A stretch of DNA of 64,000 nucleotides from Anabaena minutissima FACHB-250 (lineage in GTDB: Bacteria > Cyanobacteriota > Cyanobacteriia > Cyanobacteriales > Nostocaceae): positions 186,001 to 250,000 of the forward strand of contig NZ_JACJRG010000001.1 in NCBI RefSeq assembly GCF_014697125.1. Direction: 5' to 3'. A program made the position numbers and the translations under genes. Below, piece by piece: positions 45,346-54,564 of this stretch. The first letter of the stretch is position 1; the number at the start of each line of letters is the position of its first letter. The notes under the pieces are model-generated. The model saw only the letters and a list, made by a program, of their open reading frames with translations. It was not told the origin of the DNA and searched no databases.

Positions 45346-45621
45346 GGCGATCGCCAAACCTGTTGACTGGCCAAAGCTCTATACCAATTTTACAAGCACC
45401 TTCCAATAAGAATTAGTCAAGTTGTAAAAATTAATAGCTATCCATAGCAGAAGCAAAGTTGCTAAAGCTCTAACCCTTGTGTTGAAGGTGTTCCTGGGAA
45501 TTGCAAGCACATTGACAGTATGTAAAATCCCTAAAATGCTTGTGAAACAAGACGACAAGGTTATTTCTTGTGGCATTTAAATTGCCCAAGCAAAGATGCT
45601 TGCGAAAGTAAATAATGCCCT
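45346..45621 (-). promoter_or_regulatory. Leader region of the CRISPR array
   Basis: The 276 bases between cas5 and the first repeat hold no convincing gene. On the minus strand there are two direct GTGCTTG(C/T)AA copies (45390-45399 and 45501-45510) that resemble the first bases of the CRISPR repeat, and paired ATGCTTG(T/C)GAAA elements near 45538 and 45598. I found no extra degenerate CRISPR repeat here. Confidence 0.5.
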
Positions 45622-46254
45622 CTAATCACTTTGAATTAAAGTCCAAGATAATTCAGGTGGTTGAAATACTTGACATTCCTGAACTTCATAACACAGCCAT
45701 CGCGTTCCCCGTGAACCTACATGGTCTACCCAGTAAGGTAAAGTTAGTAACCCATATTCATCTCGAATTAACCATCGCATTGATTCTGCACGATAATTTT
45801 CAGGTAAAAGGGTAACATCATTCACTAAATCCCTACTTTCGCCTAAACATAATCCACCAAACCTACTAATAGAAGCCGGGTTAGTCAATGCCTCTGCTAA
45901 ACGTTCCACTAAATTTGGTTGAGCTTTATCTACTCCAACATCCACCCAAACTACAAATTCTATATTAGTTAATAACTCTTGATAATCAGGTCTATTATTT
46001 TTAGAGTCATGAATATTCTTGGTTTTAAATCGGTGAAAGGTACGAATAACAGTTGACTTTTCTGCTTCAGATAGAAGTGCGATCGCCAGCTTCACACCGC
46101 AGTGTTTGTATCTATCCACTTCTCCAACCAGAGATAGTAACATTCCATATACTGTCGATGGCGGTGGTACAGGGTAGGTTTCGGAGTATTCCCTAGCATG
46201 AGACTGGCGAAAACAAGCGATGGGAACTTCTACTTTTAAAACAATTGTCGTCAT
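45622..46254 (-). CDS. cas5: Cascade subunit Cas5 (I-MYXAN/Cmx5-like)
   Basis: The 210-residue protein has an N-terminal RAMP-fold strand (TTIVLKVEVPIACFR) and the PPSTVYGMLLSLVGE helix typical of Cas5, then ESRDLVNDV. Cas5 binds the 5' handle of the guide RNA and caps Cascade next to Cas8. It follows cas7 with almost no spacing and is the last cas gene before the array. Confidence 0.9.
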   Translation of the reverse strand: MTTIVLKVEVPIACFRQSHAREYSETYPVPPPSTVYGMLLSLVGEVDRYKHCGVKLAIALLSEAEKSTVIRTFHRFKTKNIHDSKNNRPDYQELLTNIEFVVWVDVGVDKAQPNLVERLAEALTNPASISRFGGLCLGESRDLVNDVTLLPENYRAESMRWLIRDEYGLLTLPYWVDHVGSRGTRWLCYEVQECQVFQPPELSWTLIQSD

Positions 46255-46255
46255 A

Positions 46256-47230
46256 TCATGAACTCTTTAACGACAACTGCAAATCTTGAGTAATCACCTG
46301 TTTTAATGCTTCAACTGTTGTCTTAACTCCGGGAAACACATTTGCCCCTAAATCTTCCAGAGTGCTGGAAATTGCCCCTCCTATCCATAATTCTTTAGGG
46401 TCTATATCTCCAGCTTCTACCCGCCTTACTAAATCCGGTGTTGATATATTTCTAAGTTCATCTTCTTCAAAACAGTAAAGTAACCGAGGTGAGAAATCGT
46501 GTGTCCACCGTAATATGATGCTATCGGGAGAAAAATCATAGAGAAAACGAGCGTGATTTCCTGCCACTTCTCCAATAGAAATTAAGCCATCGAGGACAGC
46601 ATTAATGCGAGATTTCTCTTTGAGGCTATTGGGTGTTAATGCAAAGCCATATTGATATCGAGTAGCATGAACTTCTGTAGAATAAAGAGATGTTCGTCCT
46701 TTCTTTCCACTCATCGCATTGAAAGTAAGATCACCAGCATAAGGAATTGTTGAAACTGCACGAGTGACTTCTAATACACCTCGTCTAGTAGTTATTTTCC
46801 CTTTAGGTTTTTCCTTACGCTTACGTTTTGCAGTTTCTTTCTCCTTACCTTGAGAAAGTTTTTTGTCCTCATCTTGAGTTGAGTTCTGGATTTCAACTTC
46901 GGATTCAACTGCTGCTTCAACTTTTGCTGCTTCTGCTTGCATGAATCCCAAGACATCATCATCAATGAAGCGAATATCATCAAAATTAGGATCTTGCAAG
47001 ATGTGATCGGGTACTGGTTGAGCATTTTCATCCCAACGTCTATTCACAGGATAGCCAGCATTTTGCCAATAATATCGCAATGCCCAACGAATTGCCTCAG
47101 ATGAAACAGTAGAGTGAACTTCACCTTTCCAAATTAATTTTTGTAACGTAGTTGTATTACCTTCATTTTCACCACGATTATTAGCGGCGGTTCCATAATT
47201 AGTCAAAATGTTACCAAACAGATGAAACAT
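46256..47230 (-). CDS. cas7: Cascade backbone subunit Cas7 (Cst2/DevR family)
   Basis: The 324-residue protein begins MFHLFGNILTNYGTAANNRG, typical of the DevR/Cst2 Cas7 family. It would polymerise along the spacer part of the guide RNA. Between about residues 110 and 150 a Lys/Glu-rich stretch (KEKETAKRKRKEKPKGK) forms a charged loop that is probably disordered. It is transcribed between cas8 and cas5. Confidence 0.92.
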   Translation of the reverse strand: MFHLFGNILTNYGTAANNRGENEGNTTTLQKLIWKGEVHSTVSSEAIRWALRYYWQNAGYPVNRRWDENAQPVPDHILQDPNFDDIRFIDDDVLGFMQAEAAKVEAAVESEVEIQNSTQDEDKKLSQGKEKETAKRKRKEKPKGKITTRRGVLEVTRAVSTIPYAGDLTFNAMSGKKGRTSLYSTEVHATRYQYGFALTPNSLKEKSRINAVLDGLISIGEVAGNHARFLYDFSPDSIILRWTHDFSPRLLYCFEEDELRNISTPDLVRRVEAGDIDPKELWIGGAISSTLEDLGANVFPGVKTTVEALKQVITQDLQLSLKSS

Positions 47231-47288
47231 TCCACCATTACCTAAACAATTAATATTTTGTGCTTAATCAAATCAAAAAATATGACGT

Positions 47289-48827
47289 TTATTCAGTATT
47301 TAGCTCAGATATTTGTGATGGTTTTACCTCTACCTCTGTTATTTTATTCTTTGGGTAGCTAGCCATTGCAATAAAAGTTAAGTCCCTGGCTACTTTCCAA
47401 TTGCCTATCCCTGTAGTTAATGGTAGTAATTCCATCCAATGTTCTTCAAGAATTGCTATTTGCCCTGCCCTTCCCCAAAACTCTGCAATAAATTTTCGGA
47501 AATTGTCAGCGTTTGTGCAGCGTTTTAACTGAGATAGAATGCGTGTATTTTCTCGTTCTATTTGAGCGTATTCACCTTCTTTTGTTCTACTATAAATCTT
47601 GGCATATATTTTCCTTAATGCTTCATGACAAGCTTGAATAAATAGTTTTTGAGCTTCTATCTCCCATTCTGAGTCCTGAATCATCTGATTAATGCCTGTA
47701 TACTCATCAGTAAATTGTTTAAATGATTTATTATTTTTAATGAATGAAATCCAATTAGCCCACCAAGGCCAACCCATTGCTAGATTATTTGCGATTATTC
47801 CTTTTATTAAACTTGGAAGCAAACAATGTTGATTTTTATATAAAATAACTTGGCATTCTGGAAAACAAATACAACTAAGCTTATAAAAATAACCAATTGA
47901 AGAATTTAATTCTATGGTTGCTATTTCTGCACGAGTTTTTTGCCGTTCTGACCAAGCTTTTGTACTAAAAGAGATTATTTGACATCGTTTTAAAAAATTG
48001 GAAGTAGGCATTTGTGTTGTTTCATAAGTAAGAAATTTTAATCCAGCATCTCCTAAGCTAGATACGTGAAAATGTTTATAATCTAAGTTACTCAAACACC
48101 ACAAATACTCGGCATAAAGTTCTAAATCAATTACTTCAGGAACAAGTAAAACATAGTTTGTATGTGATGGTTCGGTGTGCGATCGCAGCACAAAATATTG
48201 ACAAGCCACAGGAGCGAACAACAACGCTAGAGCATATTCTGCTTTTTCTTCAAATGCGGTTTGTTCTTTAAAAGCATAATGGCGAACTACTGCTCCTGGA
48301 TAAAGCCACCCCCTTATACCAATTGGCTCTTCTAGAAATTGTCCGTATTCGTCACATAGATGTTTAGCAAAATGTTGATGAGCATAGGAAGCAGCTTTCT
48401 TATAATCAACCCTAAGCTGAATACCATCAATAATCAGTTGCTTAGATTGTTGACCCGCAGACTTAAAAAATTTATTATGTTGTGTAAAAGTTGCTGTGAT
48501 ACCTTGATGGATAATTAGTTGATTTTGAATATCCATGTTTTGAGAATCTAGCCCTGTTAGGGAAATTAAACCCTCATGACTGATTTGAAATGATTGCTTC
48601 AGCAACCAGTCTAAAACTGTGAAATCCTGTCCTTCCCAATCAAGACTGATACAGCGAGGGGTTAGCAACCAAGTTAAATTACCAATACGTTGAGCAGGTG
48701 TTGGATAGATTTTTTCCAGTTTTTTGAGCGTCATCCAAAGTCCTGCAACCCCAGCACGATGTAATAAGGTCATACTAGGATCGCCGAGATTAAGCTGAAT
48801 TTTGGGGTTAGCGGCTCTCTTCATCAT
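47289..48827 (-). CDS. cas8: Cascade large subunit Cas8 (Cmx8-like, type I-B CAST)
   Basis: The 512-residue protein matches the Cmx8-like large subunit in length, position between cas6 and cas7, and its start AANPKIQLNLGDPSMTLLHRAG. In Cascade it reads the PAM and, in CASTs, contacts TniQ. I see no nuclease motif. A CICFPECQ stretch near residue 320 might bind a metal, but that is uncertain. The cas6 stop lies 20 bases upstream. Confidence 0.87.
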   Translation of the reverse strand: MMKRAANPKIQLNLGDPSMTLLHRAGVAGLWMTLKKLEKIYPTPAQRIGNLTWLLTPRCISLDWEGQDFTVLDWLLKQSFQISHEGLISLTGLDSQNMDIQNQLIIHQGITATFTQHNKFFKSAGQQSKQLIIDGIQLRVDYKKAASYAHQHFAKHLCDEYGQFLEEPIGIRGWLYPGAVVRHYAFKEQTAFEEKAEYALALLFAPVACQYFVLRSHTEPSHTNYVLLVPEVIDLELYAEYLWCLSNLDYKHFHVSSLGDAGLKFLTYETTQMPTSNFLKRCQIISFSTKAWSERQKTRAEIATIELNSSIGYFYKLSCICFPECQVILYKNQHCLLPSLIKGIIANNLAMGWPWWANWISFIKNNKSFKQFTDEYTGINQMIQDSEWEIEAQKLFIQACHEALRKIYAKIYSRTKEGEYAQIERENTRILSQLKRCTNADNFRKFIAEFWGRAGQIAILEEHWMELLPLTTGIGNWKVARDLTFIAMASYPKNKITEVEVKPSQISELNTE

Positions 48828-48847
48828 CTGCTTTCGAGTAATTGCTA

Positions 48848-49528
48848 TTACCTTTCTTTAATGGGCATGAAAAGTCCACAACCCATCTTTTGCTTTCCTC
48901 CTACACCATGTATTTGCAACGTCAATGAGTCTTCATCGCTTAATTTTGTAACTTCTAATCCAAAACCCACGACTGTAAATCGCTTAATTTTGATAGTTCT
49001 ACGTATTGGTTTACCATTGGCTTTGGTGGGAATGCTAACGATTGCTTGGATACCCAGTTGTTCTAGCTGACGCTGCGCTACGACTAAAAAAGTTTCAGGT
49101 TCTTCATGTCCTCTTATTACCACAATGCGCGATCGCAGTTTCTCCGCAGGTTGAAGCAAACATATGTCGGGAATACCCAAACGAATTGTATGCTTGCCAA
49201 TTCTTAGGGACTTACCCGCCAATGGGTAAACTAAACGTACCTGATTTACTGGTATCCGAATACGAAGCCTAGAATTTTGGGTTAGATTAATTACACCATC
49301 CTTGGGAATACCTGCAATGGTGTGAATTCCCAGCGTGTCTAATGTATGAAGTTTGGGTTCAAAGTGGGCGATCGCAGAAAATAATTCATAGCCGTGGTCG
49401 AAAGGTAATGTCTCACCAATAAGGCTAAAAGTTAAATCCATATATGGAAACTGAGACATTAAAAGCTCTTTTGGCTTTGAAGATGATTCTGAGGGAAGCT
49501 GCGTAAGTAAGTTACTATCAACAATCAT
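48848..49528 (-). CDS. cas6: CRISPR RNA-processing endonuclease Cas6 (Cmx6-like)
   Basis: The 226-residue frame starts at an ATG at 49528. An ATG at 49459 (MSQFPYMDLTFSL) may be the true start, since the Cas6 core begins there. The C-terminal glycine-rich loop HGVGGKQKMGCGLF is the Cas6 hallmark. It would cut the pre-crRNA within each repeat. It opens the cas6-cas8-cas7-cas5 operon. The AT-rich 170 bases before it (49529-49698) probably hold the operon promoter. A relic of a near-identical cas6 lies outside the transposon. Confidence 0.9.
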   Translation of the reverse strand: MIVDSNLLTQLPSESSSKPKELLMSQFPYMDLTFSLIGETLPFDHGYELFSAIAHFEPKLHTLDTLGIHTIAGIPKDGVINLTQNSRLRIRIPVNQVRLVYPLAGKSLRIGKHTIRLGIPDICLLQPAEKLRSRIVVIRGHEEPETFLVVAQRQLEQLGIQAIVSIPTKANGKPIRRTIKIKRFTVVGFGLEVTKLSDEDSLTLQIHGVGGKQKMGCGLFMPIKER

Positions 49529-49698
49529 TTTTATATGACAGATTTAAGTAGATACAAACCAGGTATGAAATAACTACCTTATTACTTTAGATTACCTGAT
49601 TCACTAATCTGAAAATACTGAAAATAATAATCAATAAAAATAATTTTGATTAGTTATTATTGCTTTTTATTAATTTAATTAAACTTTGTATATGAAGA

Positions 49699-50649
49699 TT
49701 ATGACTGAAAAAACTCTTCTATAGAATTTGCTAAAAATTTTATCATTAAGATATGAGTTATGCTGTCAATTGCTGGATTTACATCACATCCAAACAAGCA
49801 GTGAGAAAAATATTTACCTTGATGTTGGGCTAACCTTGGGTTGATAGCTTCTAATGATTCTTGACCATAAAACTCAAATATACGCTGGGCAAAACCATAC
49901 TCATCAAATTTAAACTTGCCACCAGAAAATGTCTGTAGCAATCCCTTGTCAAATAAGTAACGCTGGTACTGAGAACGAAGCCAAGCTAAACCTTTAAAAC
50001 TAAAATTGCTATGAATTAGCCCATTAATATCATTTGCTAATGTAAATAGTATTTTTAAAGCATTATCTGTAAAACTTTTTACCTTTGTAGCTACTAAACA
50101 ATTATCGAAACTTGGGGCATGATAATGTATGCCTTTCGATTCAACTTCTACACAACTATCCTGTAAAAGGACACTATGAGTTGGACAAATTAAAATGCCA
50201 GGAACTTGATGTATTCTATGCCAGTATGGTTCACCATACTTTTGGGTATCTTTTTCTAAACAGTTAGGGCAAAATTTTAAAAATTTCTTTGAATCACCAC
50301 TAGCATTAGTAGCAACTTTAGCAACATCTAGTATGGAGCCACTGAGTTTTTTACTCATTGAATTTTTTAGTAACCAAGCCTCCTGTGGCATTAAGAAAGT
50401 TGCGTAGAAGGGATATAATGTATGATTTTGTAGTAAATTCTCAACTTTTTGCTGGGAGCGTAAAGGTAAGTTTTTCACTAAATAACTTAAATTATTAGTT
50501 AAAGTAATTTTGCAAACTTGTTGAGAACTGTAACCGAATAGCTCTAAGTCAGTTTGCTTGAAACTTTTATTCCCACTACGAATGTGGTATCTAGCTAAAG
50601 TGCTATATAAAAGTTCATCGGGATACAGAGTTGGGAAAAAACTAAGCAT
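49699..50649 (-). CDS. tniQ: TniQ, adaptor for RNA-guided transposition
   Basis: The 316-residue protein starts MLSFFPTLYPDELLYS and has the TniQ zinc site Cys127, Cys130, Cys155 and His158 around GEPYWHRIHQVPG. It is half the size of TnsD and lacks its C-terminal DNA-recognition part. In I-B1 CASTs the short TniQ bridges Cascade and TnsC. It lies directly after tnsC (7 bases) and upstream of the cas operon. Confidence 0.93.
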   Translation of the reverse strand: MLSFFPTLYPDELLYSTLARYHIRSGNKSFKQTDLELFGYSSQQVCKITLTNNLSYLVKNLPLRSQQKVENLLQNHTLYPFYATFLMPQEAWLLKNSMSKKLSGSILDVAKVATNASGDSKKFLKFCPNCLEKDTQKYGEPYWHRIHQVPGILICPTHSVLLQDSCVEVESKGIHYHAPSFDNCLVATKVKSFTDNALKILFTLANDINGLIHSNFSFKGLAWLRSQYQRYLFDKGLLQTFSGGKFKFDEYGFAQRIFEFYGQESLEAINPRLAQHQGKYFSHCLFGCDVNPAIDSITHILMIKFLANSIEEFFQS

Positions 50650-50656
50650 TTAGAAG

Positions 50657-52321
50657 CTAAATATTGATAAAATCTTCAACTGGATTTTTGATTATACCTG
50701 CTAATTTCAAATCCTCGTATGCAGATTTTTTGTCTTTCTTGGCATTTTCAACAATTCGTCGCATATCATTATCTTGATACTTTGGCTTTGATTTAGCTTT
50801 TCTGGTACTTTTTTTAGCAAGGCTCTCATTTACTTGAGTGCCTTGCAAAGCGAGAGAATATGCCTTTTTAACTAAAGATGGAATGTCTGCATCTTCATCA
50901 CTATAAACAATTTGTTCTGCACATTCCTTTGCTTTAGCAGGTTCTACTTCCAAGTTCAAAAGCTCAAGAATGACATGATTGAGCTTCGGAGATATTTTCT
51001 GCTGATTCTGCTGCTTTCTAGCTAATCTTCTAATCTCTGTCAAATCTTTAGCATCAATCTCAGATAGACATTTATTGTGATATTCCGTAATATCGAGAGG
51101 AGCAATATCCTTATATTTAATCATCCACTCTCTGTCCCCTGACCTAATTGCATCTAGCATTGGCTTTACTAAATACAATCCTTCTTTAGCAACTTGACGA
51201 ATTAGCTCAATAGTAATAATTTCTTGACCACTTATTGAAATCGCTCTCCATTGAACCATTTTGTAAAGTTTTATAGCAATATCAATAATTCCCTGGCTTT
51301 CTTCATAAAAAACTTCTTTTATTTCATCCGAGAAATGAACAGGTGTTTTTGTCCATTGGTATTCCCATATTCCTTCTAAGAAGTAACACCATTCATCATT
51401 ATTTACCATTCTATCCCACATTCTACTTCCTTCTCCAGTATTTCTTCTAGCATTTCTAAGATTACCTTGAAGAAAACTAATGGCTTCATTCGTACCTACA
51501 CGAATAACTGGAATTCCAATAGTATTATCGAGCTTTACTAAAAAATTTAATATTTCGTCTCTATTTCTTTTTGCAGTTGCTAAATTTTGTATTTCATCAA
51601 TCACCAAAACTCCTAGATGATGAGTGTGTGCTGTTTGTGCAAGTTGAGCCAATAGATAATCTTCAGATGTGCGTGCTGGGTTAAATTTCTTTAATAAATT
51701 AGTTCCCAGCAATTTATCGATGCCTGCAAAAGTATCTATACATAACCCCTTTAAAGTTTTAGGGCAATCTACCCGAAGCCAAACTATTTGGTAAACACTA
51801 TAATCAGGATGAAAAATTATTTGGGGATAAAGATTAAGAATATTTTGAAAATTTGTAGTCTTTCCTATACCTGATGGGCCAATTAGAGTTAAGCCAGACG
51901 CAGATGTAGGAAGATTAACGTAGGTTTCTAAATTTTTACCTCCTCCATTTCCTATTGCATTATAAATTTGTCTAGAGCGACTTGCATATTCAGGTTTTAA
52001 AAGATTCCTTGACAGATAGCCTGTCATGATAAGCGTACAAATAACTTTTTGTAATTCAAGAGTGTGATTTTGAGGCTCAAAATATCTAGAAAGCCTCTCA
52101 ATACAATGAAATCTATAATGAGCTACAAGTTCCCTTTCTTGCTCATCAAAATCTGGTAGCCTTGTGACCTTATCTACAAATTCTTCATCTGAGAGAATAG
52201 GAGGTAATGCCTGAATTAATGGATTAGTGTTGTATTCTGGAAGTTTTTGATCTATGTATCTGGCAATAACTGCTGATTTTCCATTAGGAATACTAACAAC
52301 TTCTTCCTCATTCCTTTCCAC
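50657..52321 (-). CDS. tnsC: AAA+ transposition regulator TnsC
   Basis: The 554-residue ATPase has Walker A GPSGIGKT (148-155) and Walker B VLVIDE (Asp242, Glu243), with RVGTNEAI as sensor region. TnsC polymerises on target DNA, receives the signal from TniQ or TnsD and recruits the TnsA/TnsB transposase. The basic Lys-rich C-terminal part probably contacts TnsA/TnsB. It overlaps the end of tnsB by 14 bases. Confidence 0.95.
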   Translation of the reverse strand: MERNEEEVVSIPNGKSAVIARYIDQKLPEYNTNPLIQALPPILSDEEFVDKVTRLPDFDEQERELVAHYRFHCIERLSRYFEPQNHTLELQKVICTLIMTGYLSRNLLKPEYASRSRQIYNAIGNGGGKNLETYVNLPTSASGLTLIGPSGIGKTTNFQNILNLYPQIIFHPDYSVYQIVWLRVDCPKTLKGLCIDTFAGIDKLLGTNLLKKFNPARTSEDYLLAQLAQTAHTHHLGVLVIDEIQNLATAKRNRDEILNFLVKLDNTIGIPVIRVGTNEAISFLQGNLRNARRNTGEGSRMWDRMVNNDEWCYFLEGIWEYQWTKTPVHFSDEIKEVFYEESQGIIDIAIKLYKMVQWRAISISGQEIITIELIRQVAKEGLYLVKPMLDAIRSGDREWMIKYKDIAPLDITEYHNKCLSEIDAKDLTEIRRLARKQQNQQKISPKLNHVILELLNLEVEPAKAKECAEQIVYSDEDADIPSLVKKAYSLALQGTQVNESLAKKSTRKAKSKPKYQDNDMRRIVENAKKDKKSAYEDLKLAGIIKNPVEDFINI

Positions 52322-54542
52322 GTTTTCGCTCCTGTCTTTTCCGTTTGAGTAAATCCATATGGTCAGGCTGTAACAGTTTTGAAGTCTCTGAATCTTCAGA
52401 TTGAGTGTTTATTGGATTCTTAGTATTATCAGCATTGGTACTTTCTGCTTTTGCTAGTTCAAATGCTTCATTTTTACGTCGAGTATTTTTTTCGTCTGCT
52501 CTATTCTGTCGAATGCCGCTAACTTTTTGTCTATTACTTATAGTATCATCTAAAACTGCCTCAGTCTCTTCTTTAGCCTGACTAACTATACTTTCTATAT
52601 TGGCTATCAAATCAGCTTTTGCCTGTAATCGAGTACCTTGATTTTTTTGAATTTGCAATTTTTCATATGCTAATAAATAATCAATGTCATAAAAGTTTTT
52701 ATCTAAATATCTTTGTTGCGATTCTAAAAGCCAACCTTTTTCAAATTCTCTACCGTTTGGGGAACGTAAATAAATAAAGTTTGGCTGTCGAATATCATAT
52801 GATACATTCAATGATTTCTCTGACTTAGATAATAAACTACTTCTAGATTTTTCAAACCAAAATTCTTTACTTGCTTTCTCGCAAGTGTAATACATTCCTT
52901 TAAATTTAATACCACGAGCAGTAATTGTTGCTTTTTCCGTGGGCATTAAATTTAACTTGACAATATCTTCTGGAAAAGTTCTCAGTCTACCAGAACGATT
53001 GGCAATTCCCCATTGCCATAATTCTCTAGGTATAGGATTAACATCATCAGCAATCATCATTTCATCTCTAGCATAATTAATTAAATAATCATGATTGTTA
53101 TGCTGGAGAATCAAATATATAACTATTTTAGTAAATTCATCTATATTAAGCCTACCGTCAAGACGATAATCATGTCCTCCTCTCTGTCTAAAGTCAGTAT
53201 CTATATAACCAGGAACAAATGGTTTTACGTATCCATGAATAGTACGAAATTGTCTTTCTACTAATCCTTTCCAATCGGCTCGATAGGGAGCAGCATTTTC
53301 AATGCGAACATCTAAATTAGGGATTAATGTTTCTACCTTCATCCCTGCTAATTCACCTCTATCGCCCAAAATGGAATCAGGAATGTGCCTGCATGGCCAC
53401 TCATCTTCGGAAATTTCAACATCATATTCTTGGCAAAACTTCACCTTATCTGTAGCTGCATTGGCTAAAGCCATCATTGCTCCTGTCCAAGATGGCCCTT
53501 CTAATCCAACGTAAACCCCTGTTATCATGCGACTGAAAACATCAATTACCACATATATAACAGGTCTACCAATAATCCAGTTGGGGTTGTAAAGTGATAC
53601 CAAGTATACATCTGCGATCGTAGCATCAATTTGATATCTAGACCCTGGCCCAATAGTTTCCATTTGGGAAGTTCCGGTAATGGCTCGATTTTCTAAGGCA
53701 TATTTTCTCGAACCCTTACGAGATATTATAGTTTTTCTGATATCAGTTTGTTCTACTTCGTACCAGTATTTAAATTGGGTAAATGTAGGACGTTTATCTG
53801 GAGGAATTAAAATACTTTTTTTTACTCCATTTTCATCATAATAAAAATCTTCAGAGTAATATTCTTTAACCATTAAATCATAAGCAGTTGTTAAAAAATT
53901 TTCTTTGGAATTATTATAGAATTCAGCAATTGCACATCTAAATATTCTTTTATCTTCTTCTGTAACATTTCTCCCAATACCAATTTCTGGAATTTGTGCA
54001 TATTTTCTTGGTCTTCCTCTCTTTTTATCTCCAGAAGCTTTAGGCTTTCCTTTACCACCAGAATTTGCATAATCAGGCAAGAGCGCATTCTTATTTTTAC
54101 CTCTCTGCCAAAATCTTCTTAGATATTTATAAACAGTTATTGGTACTAATTCACCTTCAGTTCTGCCTGCATTATATTTCTCGATAACCTGCTGAACTAA
54201 AGCACCTCTATAATTTCGAGAGTATATCGATGGTTCTTGAGTCACTATAAATGAAATGATTTGCCAAGCCCTATCTCTCAGTTCTTTTTCTTTCTCTGAC
54301 AAATCTTCATCTCTTACTATTCTTGCCCACGGGTCTGATTTAAGCTTCAATGCACAACCATCAGAAATAGCTTCTATAATCTCCGAAACTTTTTTAGGTT
54401 TTGGAAATCCGGTTTTAGCATTTATATCATAAACAAAGGCAATAACATATCCTTCATCAATCCAGAGAACTCTTTCTATGAAGTTATTACCTGATTCATC
54501 AATCCATTTAATCAGGTCATTTACAAATAAATCATTAATCAT
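52308..54542 (-). CDS. tnsB: DDE transposase TnsB
   Basis: The 744-residue protein carries an RNase H-like DDE core with Asp306 (YQIDATIADV), Asp394 (ILGDRGEL) and Glu429 (LVERQF). N-terminal helix-turn-helix parts (about 85-185) would bind the end motifs. A charged C-terminal tail probably contacts TnsC. TnsB cuts the 3' ends and joins them to the target. It is separate from TnsA, as in I-B1 and unlike I-B2 fusions. Confidence 0.97.
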   Translation of the reverse strand: MINDLFVNDLIKWIDESGNNFIERVLWIDEGYVIAFVYDINAKTGFPKPKKVSEIIEAISDGCALKLKSDPWARIVRDEDLSEKEKELRDRAWQIISFIVTQEPSIYSRNYRGALVQQVIEKYNAGRTEGELVPITVYKYLRRFWQRGKNKNALLPDYANSGGKGKPKASGDKKRGRPRKYAQIPEIGIGRNVTEEDKRIFRCAIAEFYNNSKENFLTTAYDLMVKEYYSEDFYYDENGVKKSILIPPDKRPTFTQFKYWYEVEQTDIRKTIISRKGSRKYALENRAITGTSQMETIGPGSRYQIDATIADVYLVSLYNPNWIIGRPVIYVVIDVFSRMITGVYVGLEGPSWTGAMMALANAATDKVKFCQEYDVEISEDEWPCRHIPDSILGDRGELAGMKVETLIPNLDVRIENAAPYRADWKGLVERQFRTIHGYVKPFVPGYIDTDFRQRGGHDYRLDGRLNIDEFTKIVIYLILQHNNHDYLINYARDEMMIADDVNPIPRELWQWGIANRSGRLRTFPEDIVKLNLMPTEKATITARGIKFKGMYYTCEKASKEFWFEKSRSSLLSKSEKSLNVSYDIRQPNFIYLRSPNGREFEKGWLLESQQRYLDKNFYDIDYLLAYEKLQIQKNQGTRLQAKADLIANIESIVSQAKEETEAVLDDTISNRQKVSGIRQNRADEKNTRRKNEAFELAKAESTNADNTKNPINTQSEDSETSKLLQPDHMDLLKRKRQERKRGKE

Positions 54543-54564
54543 ATGAAGTGCCTTTTTCTAGCTT

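Noticed and set aside
45346..45380. A further spacer with an atypical repeat beyond the last repeat
   Set aside because: The sequence after 45380 shows no similarity to the repeat, so no extra unit can be supported.
45379..45576. Minus-strand frame of 65 codons in the CRISPR leader
   Set aside because: No ribosome-binding site, no recognisable domain, and the position between cas5 and the array is better explained as leader.
44886..49528. An ordinary interference CRISPR system
   Set aside because: No cas3, cas1, cas2 or cas4 is present, while tnsA, tnsB, tnsC and two tniQ-type genes surround it.
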